A DNA stretch of 64,000 nucleotides, taken from contig NZ_CP021874.1 of assembly GCF_002197645.1 (NCBI RefSeq), forward strand, positions 2,480,001 to 2,544,000. The letters are read 5' to 3'. Source of the DNA: Enterococcus wangshanyuanii (GTDB taxonomy: Bacteria; Bacillota; Bacilli; Lactobacillales; Enterococcaceae). Made by a program: the position numbers and the translations under genes. Under the pieces are notes generated by a model that saw nothing but the letters and a program-made list of their open reading frames with translations, did no database searches and had not been told where the DNA came from. Every line of letters begins with the position of its first letter. Position 1 is the first letter of the stretch. Of the stretch, positions 47,322-57,462 are shown in pieces.

Positions 47322-47343
47322 AAAATTATAAGGAGGTTTCCTC

Positions 47344-48159
47344 ATGAGAAACTGGACACCAATCAAGGAATACGATGAAATTTTATTTGAACAAGAAGGT
47401 AAAGTGGCGAAGATCACGATCAATCGTCCTCATGTACACAATGCATTTACTCCAAAAACAGTGATGGAAATGATCGATGCATTCAATATCAGTCGAGATA
47501 GACAAGATATTGGTGTGATTATTTTGACAGGAGCTGGAGATAAAGCTTTTTGCTCTGGCGGAGACCAAAAAGTTCGTGGACATGGCGGTTATGTCGGTGA
47601 AGACAGTGTGCCGCGTTTGAATGTGTTAGATTTACAGCGTTTGATTCGTGTGATCCCTAAACCCGTTATTGCAATGGTCAAAGGATATTCTATCGGTGGA
47701 GGTAATGTCCTACAGTTGGTTTGTGATTTGACGATTGCTGCAGATAATGCAAAATTTGGTCAAACAGGTCCGAATGTCGGCAGTTTTGACGGCGGTTATG
47801 GTTCTGGTTATTTAGCACGTGTGATCGGTCATAAAAAGGCGAAAGAAGTTTGGTTCTTATGTAAACAATATTCTGCTGAAGAAGCGTTAGATATGGGCTG
47901 GATCAATACAATTGCTCCATTGGACCAAGTAGAAGATGTTACGATGGATTGGGCGCATGAAATGTTGAAGAAAAGTCCATTGGCACTGCGCATGATCAAA
48001 GCCTCTTTGAATGCAGACACAGATGGTCTTGCGGGTATCCAGCAATTAGCTGGTGATGCGACATTACTTTACTATACAATGGACGAAGCAAAAGAAGGAC
48101 GTGATTCCTTCAAAGAAAAACGTGATCCTGATTTCGATCAATTTCCTAAGTTTCCATAA
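47344..48159 (+). CDS. menB: 1,4-dihydroxy-2-naphthoyl-CoA synthase
   Basis: This crotonase-fold enzyme closes the naphthoate ring of (demethyl)menaquinone. Visible are [18 protein letters not shown] and the oxyanion-hole glycines [20 protein letters not shown], with [20 protein letters not shown] typical of MenB. The length of 271 is normal. AGGAGG precedes the ATG. It is the first gene of the men operon, directly behind the hairpin repeats. Confidence 0.97.
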   Translation: MRNWTPIKEYDEILFEQEGKVAKITINRPHVHNAFTPKTVMEMIDAFNISRDRQDIGVIILTGAGDKAFCSGGDQKVRGHGGYVGEDSVPRLNVLDLQRLIRVIPKPVIAMVKGYSIGGGNVLQLVCDLTIAADNAKFGQTGPNVGSFDGGYGSGYLARVIGHKKAKEVWFLCKQYSAEEALDMGWINTIAPLDQVEDVTMDWAHEMLKKSPLALRMIKASLNADTDGLAGIQQLAGDATLLYYTMDEAKEGRDSFKEKRDPDFDQFPKFP

Positions 48160-48171
48160 AGGGTGAGAAAA

Positions 48172-49641
48172 ATGAGTAGTTGGCTTCAAAAACAAGTAAA
48201 TGAACGACCGGATCATCCTGCTTTTTACTGGCAGGATGAAGTATGGTCATTTTTTGAAGTAGCAGAAGAAGTTCAAAAATGGGTAGCTGAATACTCTGCA
48301 AGTATTCAGCAATCAGAGAAACGTATTGCACTTTTTAGCCGAAATTCAAAAGAGATGTATTTTTCGATCCTAGCATTATGGGAATTAGGTAAAGAGATCG
48401 TTTTTTTGAATACGCATTTAAGCCTTCAAGAACTTCAATATCAATTGACAGATGCTAAAGTAAAAATAGTGGTTACAGCAACTGAATACTTATCGGTAGT
48501 TGCAGACTTGAACCAAGTGAACATCCTTGAAATGAAACGCGGGAAAGTTTCGGTTCTTAATCAAAAACAAATGGAACTAAATTATCAGCTCGAAATGCCA
48601 GCTTCGATCATGTATACATCTGGTACAACAGGGAAACCTAAAGGGGTTGTTCAGCGTTTTAGCAACCATCTTGCCAGTGCTTTAGGCACACAAGAAAATA
48701 TGGGGATTACCGCAGCTGATTGTTGGCTTTGTCCAGTACCACTATTTCATATTAGCGGACTATCGATCGTGATTCGTCAATTGGTTCTGGGTTGCAGCTT
48801 TCGCTTATATAGTAAATTTGATGCTAAAAGTATAACCAAAGATTTAACTGAAGGTCGAGGAACAGTGATTTCCGTTGTGGCTGTCATGCTGAGAGAGCTA
48901 CTGGAGTATTACCCTAAAGCGGGATACAGTAAAGAATTTAAAGCAATGCTTTTGGGTGGCGGACCTATTGCTCCAGCTGCATTAGAGCAATGCGAACGAA
49001 ACAAAATTCCTGTGATCCAATCTTATGGGATGACTGAAACATGTTCTCAAGTAGTTGCATTAAGCTTCGAGGATGCCTCTAAAAAGATCGGTTCGGCAGG
49101 AAAGCCTTTAAAAGGTATGCAAATCAAAATTATAGTTGAAAATGGAAAAAAAGCACCAGCGAATAACGTTGGTGAAATCCTTTTAAAAGGAAAAAATGTG
49201 ATTCAAAATTATTTGAACGGCGAGCAGTGGCAAACAGAAAAATGGACGGCAGACGGTTGGTTTAAAACAGGAGATATGGGGTATTTGGATAATGAAGGGT
49301 ACCTTTATTTAGTGAGTCGTTTAAGTGAACTGATCATTTCTGGCGGAGAGAATATTTATCCTACAGAAATTGAACATGTCCTGCAAGAATTTCCAGGCGT
49401 GAAAGAAGTTGCTGTGATCGGTGAGTCAGATCAAAAATGGGGCGCTGTTCCAGTTGCTTATATCGTTGGTGATCCAACGATTACGATTGAAAAAATCAAT
49501 GAATTTGCGAAGCAGCACTTAGCGAAATATAAATGTCCAAAACGACTCTATCTATGTAATTGTTTGCCTAGAACTGCGAGTGGAAAACTTGCGAAACATC
49601 GTTTAACAACAGAAGAAAGGGAGGCTTTTTTAAGCAAATGA
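48172..49641 (+). CDS. menE: O-succinylbenzoate-CoA ligase
   Basis: MenE activates o-succinylbenzoate to the CoA ester via an adenylate. The ANL P-loop is MYTSGTTGKPKGVVQ, with SYGMTETCSQVV, GWFKTGDMGYLD and C-terminal PRTASGKLAKH. I choose the ATG at 48172, behind AAAGGGTGAG; a GTG three codons upstream (48163) lies inside that ribosome binding site. It follows menB by 12 bases and overlaps menF by 4. Confidence 0.96.
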   Translation: MSSWLQKQVNERPDHPAFYWQDEVWSFFEVAEEVQKWVAEYSASIQQSEKRIALFSRNSKEMYFSILALWELGKEIVFLNTHLSLQELQYQLTDAKVKIVVTATEYLSVVADLNQVNILEMKRGKVSVLNQKQMELNYQLEMPASIMYTSGTTGKPKGVVQRFSNHLASALGTQENMGITAADCWLCPVPLFHISGLSIVIRQLVLGCSFRLYSKFDAKSITKDLTEGRGTVISVVAVMLRELLEYYPKAGYSKEFKAMLLGGGPIAPAALEQCERNKIPVIQSYGMTETCSQVVALSFEDASKKIGSAGKPLKGMQIKIIVENGKKAPANNVGEILLKGKNVIQNYLNGEQWQTEKWTADGWFKTGDMGYLDNEGYLYLVSRLSELIISGGENIYPTEIEHVLQEFPGVKEVAVIGESDQKWGAVPVAYIVGDPTITIEKINEFAKQHLAKYKCPKRLYLCNCLPRTASGKLAKHRLTTEEREAFLSK

Positions 49642-51020
49642 GCATTCCTAATGAATTAAAAGAAGCATATATGAACGGCTATCGTCAATTTAGCTGGATC
49701 AAAAAAATAAATGAACATACAGAATCTTTGCGTACTTATTTTGAGAAGGGACAAAAATATTTCAAAGGTACTAGATTCTATTGGCAAACGCCCGAACAAG
49801 AACTGATACTTGTAGGATTTGGGAAAGAGCAAGTATTAGTAGAGGATCAGGCTTCTTTTAATAATGTCGATGCTTTTCTATTAAAAGAACATGACTTGGT
49901 TTATCAAAATGAAACGATTAGCGGGACAGGTGCAATGTTAGTTGGCGGCTTTGCATTTGACCATCACTCGATAGAACAAAATGAGTGGGGTGAGATGGAT
50001 CGGGGATTGTTTTATTTACCAACATTCCTGTTTTCTCAAAAAAATGAACAAAGATATTTGACGATTAATTTTAGTGCTGAAAGTCTAGCAGAATTAGAGT
50101 ATAAATGGCATGCTCTAAATGAGCAGATAGAAGAGATAATGCAGGAACAAGTGAAAACAAACACAACTTTTCAGGAAATTATTGCCGAAGAAGTAGCTGT
50201 TTCTGAATGGATGCAATTAGTCGACCAAACAGTGGAACAATTAAAACAATCTGGACCTTTAGAAAAGGTTGTTTTAGCTAGACGAATGAAAGTAAAAACC
50301 AATGACTCTTTTCAAGCAGAATATATTTTGAGAAATCTGCAAGAACAGCAGACGAATACTTATTTCTTTGTGCTGGAATCAGCTGATCAACTCTTTATTG
50401 GTGCTACTCCGGAACGATTGCTGAAGGCAACTGACACAACTTTTTCGACAGCAAGCATCGCTGGTTCTGTTTCACGTGGAACAACGGCCGCTGAAGATGA
50501 AGAATTAGGCAATTATTTACTGAACGATATGAAAAATCGACAAGAACATAAAATTGTTGTTGATCGAATTACTAGAGAAGTAGAGCAGATGACAGGTGTT
50601 TCGATTTTACCTCAGGCGCCTAAGCTATTAAAAAATCGAGACATTCAGCATCTACATCTACCAATTGAGGGAAAACGACAAAAACAGTATCGTTTTTTAA
50701 AAGGAGTAAAACAACTTCATCCAACACCAGCATTAGGTGGGGAACCAAAAGAATTGGCTTTAGAATGGTTAAGGCAGCATGAAAAGTTGGATAGAGGTCT
50801 ATATGGTGCACCGATCGGCTGGGTTGCGATCAAGGAAGATATTGGTGAATTTGCCGTTGGTATACGTTCGGCAGTTTTTTCGGGGGATACCGGCTATTTA
50901 TATGCTGGCTGTGGGATCGTAAAGGATTCACAAGCAGAGCAGGAAAGAGAAGAAACCAAAATCAAATTTCAACCAATGTTAAGAGGAATAGGAGGGAAGA
51001 TCAATGACAAATCAAATTGA
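49638..51020 (+). CDS. menF: isochorismate synthase
   Basis: MenF turns chorismate into isochorismate, the entry to menaquinone. The chorismate-binding domain shows EKVVLARRMKVKT, FIGATPERLL, AGSVSRGTTAAEDEEL, KNRQEHKIVVDRI and the C-terminal YAGCGIVKDSQAEQE. The length of 460 is normal. GGGAGG lies upstream, within menE. It overlaps menD by 17 bases. A one-mismatch parS site (50468-50483) lies within the coding region. Confidence 0.95.
   Translation: MSIPNELKEAYMNGYRQFSWIKKINEHTESLRTYFEKGQKYFKGTRFYWQTPEQELILVGFGKEQVLVEDQASFNNVDAFLLKEHDLVYQNETISGTGAMLVGGFAFDHHSIEQNEWGEMDRGLFYLPTFLFSQKNEQRYLTINFSAESLAELEYKWHALNEQIEEIMQEQVKTNTTFQEIIAEEVAVSEWMQLVDQTVEQLKQSGPLEKVVLARRMKVKTNDSFQAEYILRNLQEQQTNTYFFVLESADQLFIGATPERLLKATDTTFSTASIAGSVSRGTTAAEDEELGNYLLNDMKNRQEHKIVVDRITREVEQMTGVSILPQAPKLLKNRDIQHLHLPIEGKRQKQYRFLKGVKQLHPTPALGGEPKELALEWLRQHEKLDRGLYGAPIGWVAIKEDIGEFAVGIRSAVFSGDTGYLYAGCGIVKDSQAEQEREETKIKFQPMLRGIGGKINDKSN
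50468..50483. promoter_or_regulatory. near-match to ParB parS site inside menF
   Basis: TGTTTCACGTGGAACA differs from the consensus by one base. parS sites inside coding regions are common in Firmicutes. It codes part of a conserved MenF stretch, so it could be coincidence. Confidence 0.4.
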
Positions 51021-52731
51021 TATGACAAGATATTTACACTCCTTTGTCGAAGGAATGATTAGTAGTGGCGTCAGTCAGGCAGTGATTAGTCCCGGATCTA
51101 GATCCACTCCTCTAGCTTTATTGCTGCATCGACAAGAAAAGATAGAGACGTTTGTTGAAGTCGATGAGCGTTCTGCAGCTTTTTTTGCACTTGGATTAAG
51201 TAAAGCAAGTAATAAACCAGTTGCCTTGTTATGTACTTCAGGAACAGCAGCTGCAAATTATTATCCAGCAATCTGTGAAGCGAAAGCGAGTCACGTTCCA
51301 TTGATCATTTTAACGACGGATCGCCCACATGAATTACGACAAGTAGGTGCACCGCAATCTATGGATCAGCTTCAATTATTCCAAAATCATGTGAAATCAT
51401 TTGTAGAAATGGCGATTCCGGAAGGAACAAAAGAAATGCTGGACTACGCTTATTGGCAAGGAATGCGCTCGACAGATACAGCTTCCCAAACGCCTAAAGG
51501 TCCCGTACATTTAAACTTTCCTTTAAGAGAGCCTTTACTCCCTGATTTGTCATACTCATTAAAAACGAAACGGCAAACAGAAATCATTGCAGGAAAGCCG
51601 CAGCTGACAGAAGAACAATTGATTCAGTGCGTCAATGCTTGGCAAGGTAAAAAAGGTGTTCTAGTTGTTGGGGGAAGCCATACACCTAAAGAAGCACGTC
51701 TATTTGTCGAATTAGCAGAGGTATTAAACTGGCCTATCATTAGTGATCCGCTGACGAATATTACCTCTTGTGGTCTTGACAGCTCACTGATCATGAGTTA
51801 TGCGGATTTATTTATTCAAGAAGTAACTATGATTTATCGACCAGAAGTCGTTGTTCGTTTTGGCATGCTGCCGATTTCAAAAAATACGATGTTTTGGCTT
51901 CGATCACTTGAGAAAACAGAGACGATCATCTATTTTGTAGATGAGACTGGTGAATGGCAGGATCAATTAAAGCAAACACAAGTTGCGATTCAAGTTCAAG
52001 AACAGCCATTTCTTCAAGCAGTTAAAGAAAATATCACAGTAAAAGCATCAGGATCATGGACTGCTCAATGGATTCAATGGCAAAAAATAACTGAACAGGT
52101 ATTAGAAGAATTAGCTGAAATGAACCAACTCAACGAAACTTCTGCGAGCCTTTTAGTTCATAAACAAATGATGGCTGACGGTCAATTATTCGTTTCAAAC
52201 AGTAATGCTATTCGTTTTATCGATCGATTTGCTACTGTAGAAAATACTAGCTATCATTTATTTGGGAATCGCGGAATCAATGGAATCGATGGAATCGTTT
52301 CGACAGCTTTAGGCATGTGCGCGACGAATCCAGATCGCCAAAATATTTTGCTGATAGGTGATCTGGCCCTGTACCATGATATGAATGGATTATTATTAGC
52401 CCAAAGATATCAGTTACCTTTAACGATCATATTGTTGAATAATAACGGTGGCGGTATTTTTTCTTTCCTTTCTCAAAGAGAACTGGAGAAAGAGGATTTT
52501 GAACCGATTTTTGGCACACCAATTGATTTAGATTTTTCCCTTGTTGCAAAGTTATATGGTGCTGAATATACAAAAGCTGAAACTTTAGAACAGCTGGATT
52601 TATTATTAGAGCAGACAAAAACAGAGCCGAAATTTCAACTAATCGAAATCATTGGGGATCGTGAAGAGAATGTTCGTTTACAGGAACAAGTAATGAACGA
52701 GTTAAAGGAAAAATTGGAGCAAGACAGATGA
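51004..52731 (+). CDS. menD: 2-succinyl-5-enolpyruvyl-6-hydroxy-3-cyclohexene-1-carboxylate synthase
   Basis: This is a thiamine-diphosphate enzyme joining isochorismate and 2-oxoglutarate. The catalytic glutamate region is VDERSAAFFALGLSKAS, SPGSRSTPLAL binds substrate, and the ThDP/metal motif is GDLALYHDMNGL...NNNGGGIFSFL. The length of 575 is normal. GGAGGG precedes the ATG. It overlaps menH by 4 bases. Confidence 0.97.
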   Translation: MTNQIDMTRYLHSFVEGMISSGVSQAVISPGSRSTPLALLLHRQEKIETFVEVDERSAAFFALGLSKASNKPVALLCTSGTAAANYYPAICEAKASHVPLIILTTDRPHELRQVGAPQSMDQLQLFQNHVKSFVEMAIPEGTKEMLDYAYWQGMRSTDTASQTPKGPVHLNFPLREPLLPDLSYSLKTKRQTEIIAGKPQLTEEQLIQCVNAWQGKKGVLVVGGSHTPKEARLFVELAEVLNWPIISDPLTNITSCGLDSSLIMSYADLFIQEVTMIYRPEVVVRFGMLPISKNTMFWLRSLEKTETIIYFVDETGEWQDQLKQTQVAIQVQEQPFLQAVKENITVKASGSWTAQWIQWQKITEQVLEELAEMNQLNETSASLLVHKQMMADGQLFVSNSNAIRFIDRFATVENTSYHLFGNRGINGIDGIVSTALGMCATNPDRQNILLIGDLALYHDMNGLLLAQRYQLPLTIILLNNNGGGIFSFLSQRELEKEDFEPIFGTPIDLDFSLVAKLYGAEYTKAETLEQLDLLLEQTKTEPKFQLIEIIGDREENVRLQEQVMNELKEKLEQDR

Positions 52732-53558
52732 ATATAGAAATTAATGGTGTAGATTACTATTATGAATGGTTATCTTATAAAAAAGGGTGTCCCACTTTAG
52801 TCTGTCTGCATGGCTTTACAGGTAGTGGGCAAACCTTTGCACCAGTCTTTCAGGGAAAATCTAATCTTAATATTTTAGTGATCGATTTAATCGGACATGG
52901 TCGATCCTCTAGTCATGTGCATCCTTACCGTTATCAGTTAGACTCGTTGTGTCAGGATTTAGCTTTACTAACTGAAAAGCTGGGTATTTCAGTGTTTTCA
53001 TTATTAGGCTATTCTATGGGGGCTAGAGCAGCTTTAGGGTTCTATCATCTATTTCCTCATAAAGTTCAGCAACTGATCTTAGAGAGTGGTTCTCCGGGCT
53101 TAAAAAGTCGATCAAAACGAACAAGACGTCAATTATCGGATGAGCATTTAGCTTCATGGACATTAGTTTCTCCAATCAAAGATTTTGTGATGAAGTGGGA
53201 AGCACTGCCTCTTTTTGACACACAAAGACGTTTACCTAATCGGTTACAGGTTGCAGTTCGTGAGGAACGATTAGCACAACAACCATTTGGTTTAGCGTGT
53301 AGTTTGTGGTTTATGGGAACAGGCATACAAAAAAGCTATTGGGCAGAATTAGTCGATATAAACATTCCTGTGCTATTGATTGTCGGAGAATTAGATCATA
53401 AATTTCGGCGGATTGCTGAGGAAATGAAACATATACAGCCAATGTTCATCATTGAAACGGTCGAACACGCGGGACATTGTGTTCACTTAGAAAAACCGCG
53501 TCAATTTGAAGAAATCGTTTATGGATTTTTAAAAGGAGGAGCTGCAGATGAAGATTAA
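52728..53558 (+). CDS. menH: 2-succinyl-6-hydroxy-2,4-cyclohexadiene-1-carboxylate synthase
   Basis: This alpha/beta-hydrolase-fold lyase acts after MenD. The oxyanion and nucleophile motifs LHGFTGSGQTF and GYSMGARAALGFY (Ser) are present, with Asp in VGELDHKF and His in EHAGHCVHLEKP. The length of 276 is normal. It overlaps menC by 11 bases. Confidence 0.93.
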   Translation: MNIEINGVDYYYEWLSYKKGCPTLVCLHGFTGSGQTFAPVFQGKSNLNILVIDLIGHGRSSSHVHPYRYQLDSLCQDLALLTEKLGISVFSLLGYSMGARAALGFYHLFPHKVQQLILESGSPGLKSRSKRTRRQLSDEHLASWTLVSPIKDFVMKWEALPLFDTQRRLPNRLQVAVREERLAQQPFGLACSLWFMGTGIQKSYWAELVDINIPVLLIVGELDHKFRRIAEEMKHIQPMFIIETVEHAGHCVHLEKPRQFEEIVYGFLKGGAADED

Positions 53559-54657
53559 ACGTATCGATCGTTATCGCATTCGTCTCCCGTTACGTATTCC
53601 TTTTGAAACAAGTTATGGCCGACTAACAGAAAAAGCTTTTGATATTATACAGATCACTGATGAATTAGGTAATCAGGGAATCGGGGAGCTCGTGCCATTT
53701 GAACAACCAGATTATATTGAAGAAACGATTGCAACAGCACGTATCATTATAGAAAAGCACTTGATTCCTTTGTTGATTGATCAAGAAATCAAGGATCCAA
53801 GAGAGATTTCTTTGCTATTTCAAGAAGTAAAAGGCAATCAAATGGCAAAATCCAGTATAGAAACTGCTGTTTGGGATTTATATGCCAAACGGAATAAAAA
53901 AAGTCTCCAAACGTATTTTTCTGCAACAAGAACACAAATTCCTGTCGGCGTTAGTGTAGGCATTCAACCTGATATATCTGAATTATTAAAGCAAATTACA
54001 GCTTATGTGGATCAAGGATATCAAAGAGTTAAGTTGAAAATACGTCCTGGCTATGACTTGAAACCAATTGCTTCGATTCGAGAAAAGTTTCCTGATTTAC
54101 CACTAATGGTTGATGCTAATTCTGCGTATACTATCGATGATCTTTCTCATTTGAAAAGGCTGGACGCCTATAATTTGGTGATGCTGGAGCAACCTTTTGC
54201 TGCTGATGATTTTTTAGATCATGCACAATTACAAAAAATAATGAAGACAAAAATCTGTTTAGATGAAAATATTCGATCGATCAAAGATTGTGAATTAGCC
54301 TTTGCTCTAGGTAGTTGTCGAAGTATCAACCTGAAAATCCCTAGAGTAGGTGGAATCACTGAAGCATTGAAAATCGTAGATTTTTGTGAAAAGCATGACT
54401 TGCTTGTGTGGTTAGGCGGTATGTTTGAATCGGGTGTAGGTAGAGCATTGAATCTGCAATTTGCTTCACAAAGCATATTTACTTTCCCAGGAGATATTTC
54501 AGCTTCTGATCGGTACTATTATGAAGATATTATATCAAAGCCTTTTGTTCTCAATAATGGTAAGATTTCAGTGCCAACAGGATTGGGAATTGGCGTATCG
54601 TTATCACCTGAGCATCTTTCAAAGTTTGGGAAATATGAAACTATCTATTTAGAATAA
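53548..54657 (+). CDS. menC: o-succinylbenzoate synthase
   Basis: This enolase-superfamily enzyme dehydrates the MenH product. The catalytic lysines lie at KLKIRPGYD and LKIPRVGG. The metal ligands are in MVDANSAYT, MLEQPF and LDENIRS. Its 369 residues fit the Gram-positive MenC type. AGGAGG (inside menH) precedes the ATG. It is the last gene of the menB-E-F-D-H-C operon, which lacks only menA and the thioesterase. Confidence 0.94.
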   Translation: MKIKRIDRYRIRLPLRIPFETSYGRLTEKAFDIIQITDELGNQGIGELVPFEQPDYIEETIATARIIIEKHLIPLLIDQEIKDPREISLLFQEVKGNQMAKSSIETAVWDLYAKRNKKSLQTYFSATRTQIPVGVSVGIQPDISELLKQITAYVDQGYQRVKLKIRPGYDLKPIASIREKFPDLPLMVDANSAYTIDDLSHLKRLDAYNLVMLEQPFAADDFLDHAQLQKIMKTKICLDENIRSIKDCELAFALGSCRSINLKIPRVGGITEALKIVDFCEKHDLLVWLGGMFESGVGRALNLQFASQSIFTFPGDISASDRYYYEDIISKPFVLNNGKISVPTGLGIGVSLSPEHLSKFGKYETIYLE

Positions 54658-54658
54658 A

Positions 54659-54698
54659 AGAATCACAGACAAGAAAAATAAAATGTCTGTGATTCTCT
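54659..54698. terminator. terminator of the men operon
   Basis: AAGAATCACAGACA pairs with TGTCTGTGATTCTC, followed by seven T. It also faces the ligase gene on the minus strand. Confidence 0.88.
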
Positions 54699-54706
54699 TT
54701 TTTTAT

Positions 54707-56233
54707 TTATTGTTCTTTCAACGCTTTTTCAATCTGTAATCGTTGAACTTTCATCGTTGCTGTGCGGGGAATTTCGTCCCAAGCCATAATGATCGGTTCG
54801 TTTAAGCGTGGCAAGTCATTGACTTGTTCCCACCAAGCATCCCAGTTCATTTCTTGCTTTGGATCAACAGCTAAAATCGGTTGAGGAGAATTATCTTTTG
54901 CACGAACAATGATCACTTCTTGAAGGAAATCGAGTGCATCTAGTAAATGATCTTCGATCGCTAGATTACTATCGATTTTTTCAATCAAATCAACCTGACG
55001 ATCTTTCAGATGCAGATGACCTTGTTCATCCATAAAGCCATAATCGCCACTATCCCACCAAGGACCAAAAACCGTTGCCTGGAATCGCTCATCTTCTTTG
55101 TAATAAGTAAGCGCACGTCCCTTAGATAGAAACTGAATATGTCCATCTGTCATTTTAGGCAGAACATTGCCGTCTTTATCTGCGATTCTAGCTTCAGTTA
55201 AGCCTTCTAGACCAACACCCATGTCACGAGCATCAGATGTTTTTAGTGATTCTAGAGTATGAGCTTTTAAAATCATTGGACCACATTCGCTTTGTCCATA
55301 GACTTGTAAGAAAATTGGATCGTTTTTCTCTGATGCTTTTAAGAAGCTGGCCATAGTCGCATTATTGATTGCATCAAATGTAGAGTGATAGTAGCGCACA
55401 CTGCTAAAAACCTCAGGTGCTCTTTTCGCTAATGAAGTCCACTGAACGAAGTTATTTGGATGAGTTTCAAGAGCAATAGGTTGATGTTTTAAGAGCATTG
55501 CAGCAACAGAATCACTGTTGGATATGGACAAGGGCATCATTGGAAAACCCATTGCCATTAATGAAGAGACGCCGATATTAAAACGTGAGTGTACAGGTGA
55601 AATATGGAATCCAACCAGTTTTTTCTCTGCGATTTTAGTAAAAATTGTTTTTTGCCATTTTGTACGCCACCCCATAGAATTTGCTGAATGACAAATTAAT
55701 TTTGGAATTCCTGTTGTTCCAGACGTATGTGTCATATAAGCGATCATGTCTTTAGGAAGCTCGACTTGAGGAACTTCTTCAGTTGATGCTTGTAAAAGTC
55801 TCTCAATAGAGATTTGTTTGTTAGAAGAACTGTTTTTCACGTTTTTCACTTTTTCAGCTGTTTCATCATCAAATAAAATAAAAGGGTCATCTAAACGATC
55901 AACAAACACTTCGATTGTTTCTACTGGAAAATGATAAGAGATCATTGCTGGAACAGCGCCTAAATAAGAAGCAGCGACTGCTAGTAAATACGTATCGAAT
56001 TTGGAACTTTTAAAGATAATGATTTTATCCTCAGCTTTAACACCTAGGCTTGCTAATTGATAGGCACGATTTAAAATAGCATCATGACTTTGCTCATACG
56101 TATAGCTAGTGCCTAACTCCGGAAAAGCAGGTAGGGGCTCATCATGAATAATTGCAGTAGAGGGAGTTTTACGTGAAGCATCACGATAATTTGTATACAA
56201 GTTAAGCGGTTGGTACTCTAACAGTTGGTCCAA
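54707..56233 (-). CDS. AMP-forming acyl ligase (ANL superfamily) of unknown substrate
   Basis: The adenylation motif MTHTSGTTGIPK, VYGQSECGPM, GPWWDSGDYGFMDEQGHLHL and C-terminal RTATMKVQRLQIEK (candidate catalytic lysine) are all present. It resembles long-chain fatty-acid or aryl acid CoA ligases, but its substrate pocket gives no clear hint. The TTG start at 56231-56233 has AAAGGA upstream; an in-frame TTG at 56251 does not. It is convergent with the men operon, so a role with quinone precursors is possible but unproved. Confidence 0.8.
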   Translation of the reverse strand: MDQLLEYQPLNLYTNYRDASRKTPSTAIIHDEPLPAFPELGTSYTYEQSHDAILNRAYQLASLGVKAEDKIIIFKSSKFDTYLLAVAASYLGAVPAMISYHFPVETIEVFVDRLDDPFILFDDETAEKVKNVKNSSSNKQISIERLLQASTEEVPQVELPKDMIAYMTHTSGTTGIPKLICHSANSMGWRTKWQKTIFTKIAEKKLVGFHISPVHSRFNIGVSSLMAMGFPMMPLSISNSDSVAAMLLKHQPIALETHPNNFVQWTSLAKRAPEVFSSVRYYHSTFDAINNATMASFLKASEKNDPIFLQVYGQSECGPMILKAHTLESLKTSDARDMGVGLEGLTEARIADKDGNVLPKMTDGHIQFLSKGRALTYYKEDERFQATVFGPWWDSGDYGFMDEQGHLHLKDRQVDLIEKIDSNLAIEDHLLDALDFLQEVIIVRAKDNSPQPILAVDPKQEMNWDAWWEQVNDLPRLNEPIIMAWDEIPRTATMKVQRLQIEKALKEQ

Positions 56234-56422
56234 TTTACAGCATCCTTTCAAACTACATAAATTTTTTTCGCTTGTGTAATAACGAACAAGGACAGTATAC
56301 CATGAAAAATAAATAACCTAAATAAATAAGAAAAAACAAAAACACACTAATTTAACGTATATTGATAATGAAGGCTATAGAGAAATAGCTTAATAAAAAC
56401 AGTCAAAAATTATGAAGAACAC

Positions 56423-56451
56423 TTGATTTGATTGGATTTTAGGTGTATAAT
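56423..56451 (+). promoter_or_regulatory. sigma-A-type promoter of rpsF-ssb-rpsR
   Basis: TTGATT (56423-56428), a 17-base spacer and TATAAT (56446-56451). The ~85-base leader carries a hairpin at 56493-56512 (GCTCTTAG-CAAA-CTAAGAGC), which may be an S6/S18 autoregulatory site, though the CCG box of known leaders is not seen. The rest of the 56234-56540 gap is empty. Confidence 0.75.
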
Positions 56452-56540
56452 AAAATATTGTGAGTAGTCTATTTTTTTAGATCGCTCTCCTTGCTCTTAG
56501 CAAACTAAGAGCCTTGAAGTCCATAGGGAGGTGAAAATCA

Positions 56541-56843
56541 ATGAGTCAAGCTACGAATTATGAAATTATGTACATCATTCGTCCGAACATTGATGAAGAA
56601 GCAAAAACTGCTTTAGTAGAACGTTTCGACACAATCTTAAAAGATAACGGAGCAGAAGTTATCGAATCAAAAGATTGGGAAAAACGCCGCTTAGCATATG
56701 AAATGAACGGATTCCGTGAAGGCATCTATCATATCGTTAAAGTATCTTCTCCATCAACTGCAGGAGCAATCAATGAATTTGATCGTCTTGCTAAAATCAA
56801 TGACGATATTATCCGTCATATGATTATTAAGGAAGAAGCATAA
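56541..56843 (+). CDS. rpsF: 30S ribosomal protein S6
   Basis: S6 binds the central domain of 16S rRNA with S18. The 100 residues include [20 protein letters not shown] and [29 protein letters not shown] precedes the ATG. It is first in the usual rpsF-ssb-rpsR operon. Confidence 0.98.
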   Translation: MSQATNYEIMYIIRPNIDEEAKTALVERFDTILKDNGAEVIESKDWEKRRLAYEMNGFREGIYHIVKVSSPSTAGAINEFDRLAKINDDIIRHMIIKEEA

Positions 56844-56849
56844 TAAGAA

Positions 56850-56865
56850 TGTTTCACGTGAAACA
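56850..56865. promoter_or_regulatory. ParB parS site (perfect)
   Basis: TGTTTCACGTGAAACA, identical to the consensus and fully palindromic, lies in the rpsF-ssb gap. Confidence 0.95.
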
Positions 56866-56891
56866 TTCATTTGACGAAAGGAGATGTTTAA

Positions 56892-57437
56892 ATGATTAAC
56901 AACGTTGTATTAGTTGGAAGACTAACAAAAGATCCAGATTTACGATACACTTCTAGCGGTTCAGCTGTTGCGACATTTACTTTAGCAGTAAATCGTAACT
57001 TTACGAATCAAAGTGGGAATCGTGAAGCAGATTTTATTAACTGTGTGATTTGGCGTAAACCTGCTGAAACAATGGCAAACTATGCGCGTAAAGGTACATT
57101 GTTAGGTGTAACAGGTCGTATTCAAACTAGAAATTATGAAAATCAGCAAGGTCAACGTGTCTACGTGACTGAAGTTGTTTGTGAAAATTTCCAGTTGTTA
57201 GAGTCTCGTTCTGCATCAGAGCAAAGACAAACACAAGAAGGATCAGCACCGTCATACAATTCCGGCGGCGGAAGTTTCCAATCATCACAGAATAATAATT
57301 TTTCAGGACAAAACAATTTTAATCAATCATCCTCTCAGTCTAGCAATAACGGTATGCCTGATTTTGATAGAGATGCTGATCCATTCGGTGGAACAGGATC
57401 GACTATTGACATTTCAGATGATGATTTACCATTCTAA
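56892..57437 (+). CDS. ssb: single-stranded DNA-binding protein
   Basis: The OB-fold N-terminus ([32 protein letters not shown]) is followed by a Gln/Ser/Asn-rich linker and the partner-binding acidic tip DISDDDLPF. The length of 181 is normal. GAAAGGAGATG precedes the ATG. It is co-transcribed with rpsF and rpsR. Confidence 0.98.
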   Translation: MINNVVLVGRLTKDPDLRYTSSGSAVATFTLAVNRNFTNQSGNREADFINCVIWRKPAETMANYARKGTLLGVTGRIQTRNYENQQGQRVYVTEVVCENFQLLESRSASEQRQTQEGSAPSYNSGGGSFQSSQNNNFSGQNNFNQSSSQSSNNGMPDFDRDADPFGGTGSTIDISDDDLPF

Positions 57438-57462
57438 ACGAATTTGATAGGAGGGAATAAGA

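Noticed and set aside
56493..56512. S6/S18 ribosomal-protein leader before rpsF
   Set aside because: A hairpin is present, but the CCG box expected for S6/S18 binding is not seen; kept only as a note under the promoter.
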